From the NCBI RefSeq assembly GCF_016650635.1, contig NZ_JAEKFI010000003.1:1240001-1304000 (forward strand): a stretch of DNA of 64,000 bases. The letters are read 5' to 3'. The notes below the pieces were generated by a model that worked only from the letters and a program-made list of their open reading frames with translations, did not search any database and was not told where the DNA came from. The translations under genes and the position numbers were made by a program. Position 1 is the first letter of the stretch. Every line of letters starts with the position of its first letter. This DNA comes from Pseudomonas sp. TH43. Lineage in GTDB: Bacteria > Pseudomonadota > Gammaproteobacteria > Pseudomonadales > Pseudomonadaceae. Below, piece after piece: positions 7,476 to 15,670 of this stretch.

Positions 7476-8545
7476 ATAACCTCCTCGAAACACCCGACGA
7501 CGCTACCCTCGAACAATGGTATGTGGCGTGCGCACAGAACGAACTGCGCAAAAACAAACCTTACCGGGCGAAGATTCTGGGCCTGAACCTGGTGCTTTTT
7601 CGCCAGCGTGACGGCCGGGCAGCGGCATTACTCGACCAGTGCGTGCATCGCGGCACCCGCTTATCGGCGGGCAAGATTGCCGACGATTGCCTGGTGTGCC
7701 CTTACCACGGCTGGCGCTACGACGCTGAGGGGCAAGTGGTGCACATTCCCAGCGTCGGCGAGAAATCGTGCTCATCGTCGTCCCCCGCGTATCGCTACCG
7801 CCAGCGTCACTTTGCGGTGCAAGAACAGGACGGGCTGATCTGGGTCTACACCGGCAAGGGCGACCCGCAGAGGAAAGCCCCGTTCAAACTACCGGTCTAC
7901 GGCGAAAAGCCCTGGCAGTCGTATTTCATGATCAACACCTTCGAGGCTGACGTCGGCAGCCTCGTGCAGAACTTCATGGACGTGCCGCACACCGTTTTCG
8001 TGCACGAGGGCATCTTCCGCTCCAGCACCGGACGAACGATGGAAGCCACGCTCGCGTGTAAAGCGCAGAGCATTGAAGTGACGTATCACGATGACGGCGA
8101 CAAGATCGGTATCCTGAACTGGCTGAGCAACCCCGACGGCGAGCCCATGGTGCACACCGATCGCTTTTTTGCACCCAACGTCACGCGTTGCGACTACCGC
8201 TGGGGCGAGCGTTCGGCGTTCATCATCATCAGTCAGATCACGCCCATCGATTCACGCCAGTCGCGCGTCTACACCTACATCGCCTACCGCTTCCGCCTAC
8301 CCCGCTGGGTGCTGGGCCTGTTGCGTCCATTCATTCATCTGTACACCCACATCGTTATTCGCCAGGACGTGAAAATCATTCAGGCGCACCGGCAAGGCCT
8401 CGACAATGTCGCGGATTTCAAACCGTGCAACGTGCAGGCCGATGCCGTGCATATCGGCGTCGATCAGCTCCTGGCAGCCGTAAAACGCGGAGAAGCGTTA
8501 CCACCGGCACAACGCCGTGAATCGCGGATACGCTTCGAGCTTTGA
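7460..8545 (+). CDS. Rieske non-heme iron oxygenase, terminal oxygenase subunit
   Basis: A protein of 361 residues. The N-terminal Rieske cluster ligands are C61-x-H63 and C80-x2-H83 ('CVHRGT' and 'CPYHGW'). The mononuclear iron site follows as N171-x2-D174-x2-H177-x4-H182, with D174 the likely bridge between subunits. Its length suits the monooxygenase-type Rieske enzymes acting on steroids, choline-like or other aliphatic substrates rather than two-subunit ring dioxygenases. No ferredoxin or reductase gene is nearby, so electrons must come from a partner encoded elsewhere. Last gene of the desaturase-GH3 operon, overlapping GH3 by 16 bases. Confidence 0.92.
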   Translation: MSAPVNNLLETPDDATLEQWYVACAQNELRKNKPYRAKILGLNLVLFRQRDGRAAALLDQCVHRGTRLSAGKIADDCLVCPYHGWRYDAEGQVVHIPSVGEKSCSSSSPAYRYRQRHFAVQEQDGLIWVYTGKGDPQRKAPFKLPVYGEKPWQSYFMINTFEADVGSLVQNFMDVPHTVFVHEGIFRSSTGRTMEATLACKAQSIEVTYHDDGDKIGILNWLSNPDGEPMVHTDRFFAPNVTRCDYRWGERSAFIIISQITPIDSRQSRVYTYIAYRFRLPRWVLGLLRPFIHLYTHIVIRQDVKIIQAHRQGLDNVADFKPCNVQADAVHIGVDQLLAAVKRGEALPPAQRRESRIRFEL

Positions 8546-8683
8546 GGGCGGACGGCAAACGATTGACTGAGGAATAGACTCCCTCTGATCTTTGTTACAG
8601 TGAATGTCGATCGCTTTACCGCGCTTTCGCAGCCTTTGCAAAGTCGGTAAGGTCGGCGCGTTTTCCTTTGCTCGGAGCACCTT

Positions 8684-9436
8684 ATGCCCGCCCCTGTTCT
8701 GTCCGGCCCGCAATACCTGCGAGAAGGCCTAAAACTGGTCCTCAGCCCTGGCCTGCGCCTGTTCGTGTTGTTGCCGCTGGCGATCAACCTGGTGCTGTTC
8801 GTCGGATTGATTTATCTGGCCGGCCACCAGTTCAGCCTCTGGGTCGATACGCTGATGCCGTCGCTGCCCGACTGGCTGAGCTTCCTCAGCTATGTCCTTT
8901 GGCCGCTGTTTGTCGTGCTGGTGGGGCTGATGGTGTTTTTCACCTTCACCATGCTCGCTAACGTGATTGCAGCGCCTTTCAACGGTTTCCTCGCGGAAAA
9001 AGTCGAAGTGGTGGTGCGTGGTACCGACGACTTCCCGGCCTTCAGCTGGGGCGAACTGGTCGAGATGGTTCCCCGTACGTTCGCTCGGGAAATGCGCAAG
9101 CTCGGCTACTTCCTGCCCCGAGCCCTTGGCCTGTTCATCCTCTCGTTCATTCCGGTGGTAAACATTGTTGCCGCGCCACTGTGGCTGTTGTTCGGTGTGT
9201 GGATGATGGCGATCCAGTACATCGACTACCCGGCGGACAACCACAAACTGGGCTGGAACGAAATGCTCGCCTGGCTGCGGCAGAAGCGCTGGCAGAGCAT
9301 GAGCTTTGGCGGCATCGTCTATCTGGCGCTGCTGATTCCGGTGGTCAACATCCTGATGATGCCCGCCGCTGTAGCGGGCGCGACGCTGTTCTGGGTGCGT
9401 GAGCGCGGTGCCGAGAACCTCGTGACTCAGCGCTGA
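8684..9436 (+). CDS. cysZ: Sulfate transporter CysZ
   Basis: A protein of 250 residues of the CysZ family: four or more hydrophobic segments, a characteristic '[13 protein letters not shown]' loop near residue 100 and '[10 protein letters not shown]' near 180. It admits sulfate across the inner membrane for assimilation. Here it is not next to the cys operon at 16736-19561. The start is the first ATG after the intergenic region, preceded by GGAGC. It stands after the accessory cluster and before a glycosyltransferase. Confidence 0.93.
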   Translation: MPAPVLSGPQYLREGLKLVLSPGLRLFVLLPLAINLVLFVGLIYLAGHQFSLWVDTLMPSLPDWLSFLSYVLWPLFVVLVGLMVFFTFTMLANVIAAPFNGFLAEKVEVVVRGTDDFPAFSWGELVEMVPRTFAREMRKLGYFLPRALGLFILSFIPVVNIVAAPLWLLFGVWMMAIQYIDYPADNHKLGWNEMLAWLRQKRWQSMSFGGIVYLALLIPVVNILMMPAAVAGATLFWVRERGAENLVTQR

Positions 9437-9490
9437 ACCGGCAACAGACAGCACGTCATAAATCCATCACCCGAACGTCACAAGCACGAC

Positions 9491-10690
9491 ATGGCCTCAG
9501 CCGACACTGAGGTCATGACGACAGCTCTACATATCACCCTCATCAGCGAAACCTTCCCACCGGAAATCAACGGCGTGGCCAATACCCTTGGCCGCTTGTG
9601 CGATGGCCTGCGCGCGCGCGGGCATCAGGTGGAACTGGTGCGGCCGCGTCAGGCCGGTGATCCGCAGCGCAGTGAAGATGATGCGCTGCTGCTGTGCCGA
9701 GGTTGGCCGCTGCCGGGGTATCCGGGGTTGCAGTGGGGGCAGTCGTCGATGCACAAACTGCTGCGGCGCTGGAAACGCCAGCGCCCGGATGTGCTGTATA
9801 TCGCGACCGAAGGTCCGCTGGGGTTGTCGGCATTGCGTGCGGCGCGACGGTTGGGAATATCGGTGGTCAGCGGCTTTCACACCAATTTTCAGCAATACAC
9901 CAGTCAATACGGCCTGGGTTTGCTGACCCGGATGCTCACGCATTATCTGCGATGGTTTCACAATCGTTCGGCGCTGACCTTGGTGCCCAGTGTCAGCCAG
10001 CGGCTGGAACTGGAGCGGCGCCATTTCGAGCGGTTGGCGTTGTTGTCGCGAGGGGTCGACAGCCAGTTGTTTCATCCAAGCAAACGAATGAACGCCTTGC
10101 GTGAACAGTGGGGGCTCGGCGAACGCGACACCGCCGTGATCCACGTAGGACGACTCGCCCCGGAGAAAAACCTCGGGCTGCTCAAACGCAGTTTCGAAAC
10201 TCTGCACAGCACTTATCCACAGCGCAATCTGAAACTGATCGTTATCGGAGACGGGCCGCAACGCATGGCGCTGGAAAAGGAATTGCCTGAGGCGATCTTC
10301 TGCGGCGCACAACGTGGCGAGGCATTGGCCGCGCACTATGCGTCGGGGGATGTGTTTGTGTTTCCGAGCCTGACTGAAACCTTCGGCAATGTCGTGCTGG
10401 AGGCGTTGGCGTCGGGGCTGGGCGTGGTCGCTTACGATCAAGCGGCGGCGGCGCAGCATATTCGCCATGGCTACAACGGTGTGCTGGCGATGCCCGGGGA
10501 TGAACAGGCGTTTTGCGAGGCGGCGGCATGGTTGTTGGAGGAGGAAGAAACGTTGCGCTGTGTGCGCCTGAATGCGCGGCAGCATGCGAGTCGCCAGGGG
10601 TGGGCGGCGATTATCGAGCAGTTTGAAAGCCATTTGCGTGGGGCTTGTGTGGGGGAGCAAGTGGTACCGAATGCGCAGACATTGCCTTGA
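9491..10690 (+). CDS. Glycosyltransferase family 4 (GT-B fold)
   Basis: A protein of about 399 residues with a GT-B, GT4 pattern: N-terminal 'SETFPPEINGVANT' acceptor loop near residue 20, a linker, then 'VGRLAPEKN' near 220 starting the donor domain, 'IGDGPQRMALEK', and the E-x7-E motif 'SLTETFGNVVLEALASG' near 300. This resembles mannosyl- or glucosyltransferases that modify diacylglycerol or phospholipid head groups, but the acceptor is not evident. No signal peptide is seen. The start could also be the ATG at 9524. The gene is followed by an inverted REP pair. Confidence 0.88.
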   Translation: MASADTEVMTTALHITLISETFPPEINGVANTLGRLCDGLRARGHQVELVRPRQAGDPQRSEDDALLLCRGWPLPGYPGLQWGQSSMHKLLRRWKRQRPDVLYIATEGPLGLSALRAARRLGISVVSGFHTNFQQYTSQYGLGLLTRMLTHYLRWFHNRSALTLVPSVSQRLELERRHFERLALLSRGVDSQLFHPSKRMNALREQWGLGERDTAVIHVGRLAPEKNLGLLKRSFETLHSTYPQRNLKLIVIGDGPQRMALEKELPEAIFCGAQRGEALAAHYASGDVFVFPSLTETFGNVVLEALASGLGVVAYDQAAAAQHIRHGYNGVLAMPGDEQAFCEAAAWLLEEEETLRCVRLNARQHASRQGWAAIIEQFESHLRGACVGEQVVPNAQTLP

Positions 10691-10710
10691 ATCATTGCTG
10701 ACTTGGAAGG

Positions 10711-10809
10711 CGCCATCGCTGGCAAGCCAGCTCCCACAGTGTTTGCGGAAAACACAAAATTTGTGAACATCCCCAGAACCTGTGGGAGCTGGCTTGCCAG
10801 CGATAGCGT
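10711..10809. repeat. Inverted REP pair (REPIN-like), GTGGGAGCTGGCTTGCCAGC family
   Basis: The arm at 10711-10740 returns as its reverse complement at 10780-10808, around a 40-bp spacer. Each arm is itself partly palindromic (GCTGGC...GCCAGC). It lies between convergent genes, where it may also act as a transcription barrier. Confidence 0.85.
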
Positions 10810-10824
10810 CAGAAGCGGCGCTGG

Positions 10825-11928
10825 TTAAACCAGCGTCATCAACGCCTCACGGCTGAACGGCAAAATGTCCTGCTCACGCCCTTCACGGACTTTCAGCGCC
10901 CAGTCCGGATCAACCAGCAGCGCACGCCCCACCGCCACCAGATCGAATTCCTCTTTGTTCAAACGCTCCAGCAGGTTTTCCAGACTGGCCGGTTGCGCGA
11001 CTTTGTCGGTATTGACCATGAACTGCAGAAACTCGCCGTCCAGACCCACACTGCCGACGGTGATGGTCGGTTTGCCGGTGAGTTTGCGCGTCCAGCCGGC
11101 CAGGTTCAGGTCGGAGCCGTCGAACTCAGGCTCCCAGAAGCGGCGCGTCGAGCAGTGGAAAATATCCACGCCGGCGTCAGACAACGGCTTGAGAAACTCA
11201 CCCAGCGCTTCGGAGGTTTGCACCAGGCGTGCGGTGTAATCCTGCTGTTTCCACTGCGAGAAACGGAAGATGATCGGGAAACCTTCGCCGACCGCTGCAC
11301 GCACCGCCTGGATCAGTTCGATGGCGAAACGCGAACGGTTGGCCAGGCTGCCACCATATTCGTCGGTGCGCTGGTTGCTGCCTTCCCAGAAGAACTGGTC
11401 GACCAGGTAACCGTGGGCGCCGTGGATTTCCACGCCATCCATACCCATGCTTTGCGCATCTTTAGCGGCCTGAGCGAACGCGGCGATGACTTCCTGAATG
11501 TCTTGTTTGGTCATGCCGTGCACCACGACCTGACCATCCTTGAGTTTTTCCGTCGGGCCGTAAGCCGGCACGCTGGCGTCCGGTTCGGTGCCGATGCGGC
11601 GCACGCTGCCGACGTGCCACAGCTGCGGAACGATCTTGCCGCCTTCAGCATGAACGGCGTCGACGACTTTTTTCCAGCCGGCCAAGGGCGCGTCACCAAA
11701 GAATTGCGGCACGTTCGGGTAGCCATTGGAGGCAATGTGGCCGACGGTGGTGCCTTCGGTGATGATCAGGCCGACACCCGCCGCCGCACGACGACGGTAG
11801 TACTCGATGACTTTCGAATCAGGCACGCCACCCGGGGAGAAAGAGCGAGTCATCGGCGCCATGACCACACGGGTCGGCAGTTCGAGGGCGCCGAGGTGGA
11901 ACGGTTTGAACAAGGCTTGAACCGGCAT
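10825..11928 (-). CDS. NADH:flavin oxidoreductase, old yellow enzyme family
   Basis: A protein of 367 residues, a single FMN-binding TIM barrel. 'MAPMTRSFS' near residue 25, 'QLWHVGSVR' near 105 and 'EIHGAHGYLVDQFFW' near 185 (substrate-binding His with Asn/His neighbours) are OYE hallmarks, followed by 'NQRTDEYGGS' and the C-terminal phosphate-binding 'VAVGRALLVDPDW'. It should reduce activated C=C bonds or nitro compounds with NAD(P)H. It resembles the xenobiotic reductase/PA0840 group, but I cannot assign a substrate. A single gene flanked by REP pairs on both sides. Confidence 0.9.
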   Translation of the reverse strand: MPVQALFKPFHLGALELPTRVVMAPMTRSFSPGGVPDSKVIEYYRRRAAAGVGLIITEGTTVGHIASNGYPNVPQFFGDAPLAGWKKVVDAVHAEGGKIVPQLWHVGSVRRIGTEPDASVPAYGPTEKLKDGQVVVHGMTKQDIQEVIAAFAQAAKDAQSMGMDGVEIHGAHGYLVDQFFWEGSNQRTDEYGGSLANRSRFAIELIQAVRAAVGEGFPIIFRFSQWKQQDYTARLVQTSEALGEFLKPLSDAGVDIFHCSTRRFWEPEFDGSDLNLAGWTRKLTGKPTITVGSVGLDGEFLQFMVNTDKVAQPASLENLLERLNKEEFDLVAVGRALLVDPDWALKVREGREQDILPFSREALMTLV

Positions 11929-12029
11929 TGGAAGGCTCCACAGGGAATGACTTTATGACGGCGATAATATTGATTCGAGAATCCCTTGAACAGCACTATT
12001 GATTTGGGTGATTAAGGATTAGAAGACGC

Positions 12030-12121
12030 AAAGCAAAAGATCGCAGCCTTCGGCAGCTCCTACATGGGTTTTGAGGTCACCTGTAGGAGCTGCCGAAGGC
12101 TGCGATCTTTTGATCTTGCTT
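12030..12121. repeat. Inverted REP pair, TAGGAGCTGCCGAAGGCTGCGATC family
   Basis: The left arm 12030-12065 and right arm 12082-12121 are near-perfect reverse complements around a 16-bp spacer. The same family occurs at 41028, 47130 and 49544. It sits just downstream of the glutathione peroxidase stop. Confidence 0.85.
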
Positions 12122-12123
12122 TA

Positions 12124-12606
12124 TCAGCTCAGCGCTTTTTCAATCGCATGAACAATAGTCGGATCATCCGGCGCCGTACGCGGCGAAAACCGCGCCAACA
12201 CGCGGCCGTCCTTGCCGAGCAGGAATTTCTCGAAATTCCAGGTGATGTCACCGGGAAACTCCGCGCCCTCGCCCGCCAGCAGACGGTAAAGCTGATGCCG
12301 TTCGTGACCGTTGACTTCGAGCTTGCTCGACAACGGAAACGTCACGCCATAGTTGAGGCTGCAGAAATCCTGAATTTCCTTTTCGCTTCCAGGTTCCTGA
12401 CCAGCGAACTGGTTGCACGGCAGGCCCAGCACACTGAAACCTTTGCCTTTGAACTGCTGATAGAGGTTTTCCAGCGCCGCGTACTGAGGCGTCAAGCCGC
12501 ATTTGGAGGCGACGTTGACCACCAGCACGACTTGGCCCTTGAAAGGCGCCAGCGGTAGCTCCTGACCATCCAGGGCTGTCAACTTAAGGTCGTGAAAAGC
12601 ACTCAT
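12124..12606 (-). CDS. Glutathione peroxidase (thiol type)
   Basis: A protein of 160 residues with the peroxidase catalytic set: Cys36 in 'ASKCGLT', Gln70 in 'CNQFAGQEP' and Trp123 in 'WNFEKFL'. The peroxidatic residue is cysteine, not selenocysteine. Bacterial enzymes of this type usually use thioredoxin or glutathione to reduce organic hydroperoxides. The ATG at 12606 was chosen because family N-termini begin 'MSAFHDLKL' and GGAG lies upstream; longer readings have no support. It is next to slyD, with a terminator hairpin between them. Confidence 0.92.
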   Translation of the reverse strand: MSAFHDLKLTALDGQELPLAPFKGQVVLVVNVASKCGLTPQYAALENLYQQFKGKGFSVLGLPCNQFAGQEPGSEKEIQDFCSLNYGVTFPLSSKLEVNGHERHQLYRLLAGEGAEFPGDITWNFEKFLLGKDGRVLARFSPRTAPDDPTIVHAIEKALS

Positions 12607-12678
12607 GACGAACTCCAGGATTCCGATGTTCTTCTCGAAACAGCCACTTGGCGAGGCCACCAAGGACAGCCGCGGACT

Positions 12679-12700
12679 AAAAAGGCGCCCGCGGGCGCCT
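12679..12700 (-). terminator. Rho-independent terminator of slyD
   Basis: A perfect GC-rich palindrome (AGGCGCCCG/CGGGCGCCT) followed, on the minus strand, by a run of five T residues. Confidence 0.75.
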
Positions 12701-12729
12701 CTCCAGTTCTCGAAAGCTTAGCGCAGAAA

Positions 12730-13215
12730 TCAGTGGTGATGGCCACCTTCGCCATGGACGTGGCCATGAGCGATTTCTTCCTGGCTGGCGTCACGGATGT
12801 CAACGATCTTCACTTTGAAGTTCAGACGCTGACCGGCCAGTGGGTGGTTGCCGTCGACAGTTACGTCGTCGCCGTCGAGGTCACGAATGGTGACGATCTG
12901 CATCTGGCCGTCCGGCGCCGAAGCGTGGAACTGCATGCCGACTTCCAGCTCGTCAACGCCTTCGAACATGCTGCGGCTCAGGGTGCTGACCAGTTCAGCG
13001 GCGTATTCGCCGTAAGCGTCTTCCGGTTCAACGGAGACTTCCAGCTCGTCACCAACAGCTTTGCCATCCAGAGCTTTTTCCAGGCCCGGGATGATGTTGC
13101 CTGCGCCTTGCAGGTAGACCAGCGGAGCGCCGCCGGCGGAGCTGTCGATGACCTCACCAGCGTCGTTGGTCAGGGTATAGTCGATGGAGACAGCCTTATT
13201 GGCGGCGATCAGCAT
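12730..13215 (-). CDS. slyD: FKBP-type peptidyl-prolyl isomerase SlyD
   Basis: A protein of 161 residues: FKBP half 'AVSIDYTLTNDAGEVIDSS' at the start, the IF insert near 70-125 with 'DVTVDGNHPLAGQ', return to the FKBP domain, and a His-rich tail ending 'EGGHHH', the nickel- and metal-binding end typical of SlyD though short. It acts as a cytosolic folding catalyst and metal chaperone. The start at 13215 gives the standard N-terminus; the frame's upstream extension runs into the divergent DUF3565 gene. Followed by its own terminator. Confidence 0.93.
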   Translation of the reverse strand: MLIAANKAVSIDYTLTNDAGEVIDSSAGGAPLVYLQGAGNIIPGLEKALDGKAVGDELEVSVEPEDAYGEYAAELVSTLSRSMFEGVDELEVGMQFHASAPDGQMQIVTIRDLDGDDVTVDGNHPLAGQRLNFKVKIVDIRDASQEEIAHGHVHGEGGHHH

Positions 13216-13228
13216 GGGGCGAGACCTT

Positions 13229-13510
13229 TTGCATAAGAATATAGAAAGGCCAAGTTTAGCGAAGCAATCGCTCGAAAGCGAACACAACCCGGACAAACGG
13301 GTTTCGACGATTAGCGGCTTCCATCAGGATGCAGACGGCCATTGGGTGGCCGAGCTTTCCTGTGGCCACACCCAACACCTGCGTCACCAGCCGCCCTGGC
13401 AATCGCGCGCCTGGGTCCTTGACCCGGCGCAACGTATTGAAAAAATAGGCCAACCCTTTGCCTGCGGTTGGTGCGCACAAGGCTCGGTTAGCGCTAACCT
13501 TGGCGACTGA
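13229..13510 (+). CDS. DUF3565 family small protein
   Basis: A small protein, about 93 residues from a TTG at 13229. Its core, 'ISGFHQDADGHWVAELSCGH' followed by 'TQHLRHQPPW' and a final 'CGWC', matches the DUF3565 pattern: two cysteine sites and several histidines that could bind a metal. Function unknown. GGGGCGAG lies six bases before the TTG; in-frame ATGs at 13214 and 13184 are alternatives that would overlap the divergent slyD start. Confidence 0.75.
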   Translation: MHKNIERPSLAKQSLESEHNPDKRVSTISGFHQDADGHWVAELSCGHTQHLRHQPPWQSRAWVLDPAQRIEKIGQPFACGWCAQGSVSANLGD

Positions 13511-13570
13511 ATTTCGGCAGATCGTCAGCTATAGACGGCAGCCATTGCCATGCACCCTTAGAGAATTCGC

Positions 13571-15670
13571 ATGCAAACTTTTTTTATCGCACCCACCGAT
13601 TTTGGCGTGGGTCTGACCTCCATCAGCCTCGGGCTGGTACGCACGCTGGAGCGCGCCGGGCTGAAAGTCGGTTTCTTCAAGCCGATTGCCCAGCCGCATC
13701 CGGGCGACACCGGCCCTGAGCGCTCGACCGAACTGGTGGCGCGTACTCACGGTCTGAAACCGCCGCAGCCGCTGGGTCTGGCCCACGTTGAGCGGATGCT
13801 CGGCGACGGTCAGCTCGATGAGTTGCTCGAAGAAATCATCGCCCTGTATCAGCAAGCGGCCGTCGGCAAAGACGTGCTGGTCGTTGAAGGCATGGTGCCG
13901 ACCCGGAGCGCCAGCTATGCCGCGCGGGTCAATCTGCATTTGGCCAAAAGTCTGGATGCGGAAGTCATTCTGGTCTCGGCCCCGGAAAACGAAGTGCTCG
14001 CCGAATTGTCCGGCCGCGTCGAATTGCAGGCGCAGTTGTTTGGCGGCCCGAAAGACCCGAAAGTCCTCGGCGTGATCCTCAACAAGGTCAAGACCGACGA
14101 AAGCATGGAGGCCTTCGCCGCGCGCCTTAAAGAACATTCGCCGCTCCTGCGCAGCGGTGATTTCCGCCTGCTCGGCTGCATCCCGTTCCAGCCGGAACTC
14201 AATGCGCCGCGCACCCGCGACGTTGCCGACCTGATGGGCGCGCAAGTGCTCAACGCCGGCGACTACGAAACTCGCCGGATGACCAAAATCATCATTTGCG
14301 CGCGCACCATGCGCAACACCGTCGAGTTGCTCAAGCCCGGCGTGTTGGTGGTGACGCCCGGCGATCGCGACGACATCATCCTCGCGGTCAGTCTCGCAGC
14401 GATCAACGGCGTGCCGCTGGCCGGCCTGTTGTTGACCAGCGATACCCTGCCCGACCCGCGCATCATGGATCTGTGCCGTGGCGCCTTGCAGGCCGGTTTG
14501 CCGGTGTTGTCGGTGAGCACCGGCTCTTACGACACTGCCAACCTGCTCAACGGCTTGAACAAGGAAATCCCGATCGATGACCGCGAGCGCGCGGAGATCA
14601 TCACCGATTTCGTCGCCAGCCATCTCGACGCCAACTGGCTGCACCAGCGTTGCGGCACGCCGCGAGAAATGCGCCTGTCGCCCGCCGTGTTCCGCTATCA
14701 GTTGATCCAACGCGCGCAAGCGGCGAACAAGCGCATTGTCCTGCCAGAAGGCAGCGAGCCGTTCACCGTGCAAGCAGCGGCGATCTGCCAGGAGCGCGGG
14801 ATTGCCCGTTGCGTATTGCTGGCCAAACCGGAAGACGTCGAAGCCGTGGCTCGTGCGCAAGGCATCGTGCTGCCGCCGGGCCTGGAGATTCTCGATCCGG
14901 ACTTGATCCGCGAACGCTACGTCGAGCCGATGGTTGCGCTGCGCAAGACTAAAAGCCTCAACGCACCGATGGCCGAGCAGCAACTGGAAGACACCGTGGT
15001 GATCGGCACCATGATGCTCGCACTGGATGAAGTCGACGGCCTGGTTTCCGGCGTCATCAACACCACCGCCAATACCATCCGCCCGGCCTTGCAACTGATT
15101 AAAACGGCGCCGGGCTGCACGCTGGTGTCATCCGTATTCTTCATGCTGTTCCCCGAGGAGGTGCTGGTTTACGGTGACTGCGTGATGAACCCACACCCAA
15201 GCGCCGCCGAACTGGCCGAGATTGCCCTGCAAAGCGCCGACTCGGCCGCAGCGTTCGGCATCACTCCGCGCGTGGCAATGATCAGCTATTCCAGCGGCGA
15301 ATCGGCCACGGGCGAAGAAGTCGAGAAGGTCCGCGAAGCCACCCTGCTCGCCCACGAACAACAGCACTCGCTGCTGATCGACGGCCCGCTGCAATACGAC
15401 GCTGCCGCCAACACGGACGTTGCCCGGCAACTGGCGCCGAACAGCCAGGTGGCCGGTCGCGCCACCGTGTTCGTGTTCCCCGACCTGAACACCGGCAACA
15501 CCACCCACAAAGCCGTACAGCGCAGCGCCGATTGCGTCAGCCTCGGCCCGATGCTGCAGGGCCTGCGCAAACCGGTGAATGATTTGCCGCGCGGCGCGCA
15601 AGTCGATGACATCGTCTACACCATCGCCCTCACTGCGATTCAAGCCGCCAACCGACCTATGGATGTGTAA
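13571..15670 (+). CDS. pta: Phosphate acetyltransferase (long form)
   Basis: A protein of 699 residues, the long Pta type. The N-terminal 'TFFIAPTDFGVGLTS' P-loop-like domain is followed by a DRTGG regulatory domain around 220-340, and the catalytic phosphotransacetylase domain from about 375 ('RIVLPEGSEPFTVQAA') to the end, including 'SGVINTTANTIRPALQ' and 'FPDLNTGNTTHKA'. It interconverts acetyl-CoA and acetyl phosphate. Acetate kinase, normally its partner, is not adjacent; slyD and the DUF3565 gene precede it directly. The acyltransferase gene starts immediately after its stop. Confidence 0.96.
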   Translation: MQTFFIAPTDFGVGLTSISLGLVRTLERAGLKVGFFKPIAQPHPGDTGPERSTELVARTHGLKPPQPLGLAHVERMLGDGQLDELLEEIIALYQQAAVGKDVLVVEGMVPTRSASYAARVNLHLAKSLDAEVILVSAPENEVLAELSGRVELQAQLFGGPKDPKVLGVILNKVKTDESMEAFAARLKEHSPLLRSGDFRLLGCIPFQPELNAPRTRDVADLMGAQVLNAGDYETRRMTKIIICARTMRNTVELLKPGVLVVTPGDRDDIILAVSLAAINGVPLAGLLLTSDTLPDPRIMDLCRGALQAGLPVLSVSTGSYDTANLLNGLNKEIPIDDRERAEIITDFVASHLDANWLHQRCGTPREMRLSPAVFRYQLIQRAQAANKRIVLPEGSEPFTVQAAAICQERGIARCVLLAKPEDVEAVARAQGIVLPPGLEILDPDLIRERYVEPMVALRKTKSLNAPMAEQQLEDTVVIGTMMLALDEVDGLVSGVINTTANTIRPALQLIKTAPGCTLVSSVFFMLFPEEVLVYGDCVMNPHPSAAELAEIALQSADSAAAFGITPRVAMISYSSGESATGEEVEKVREATLLAHEQQHSLLIDGPLQYDAAANTDVARQLAPNSQVAGRATVFVFPDLNTGNTTHKAVQRSADCVSLGPMLQGLRKPVNDLPRGAQVDDIVYTIALTAIQAANRPMDV

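Noticed and set aside
13529..15094. 521-codon frame opposite pta
   Set aside because: It is the antisense shadow of a clearly conserved gene, a common effect of GC-rich codon use.
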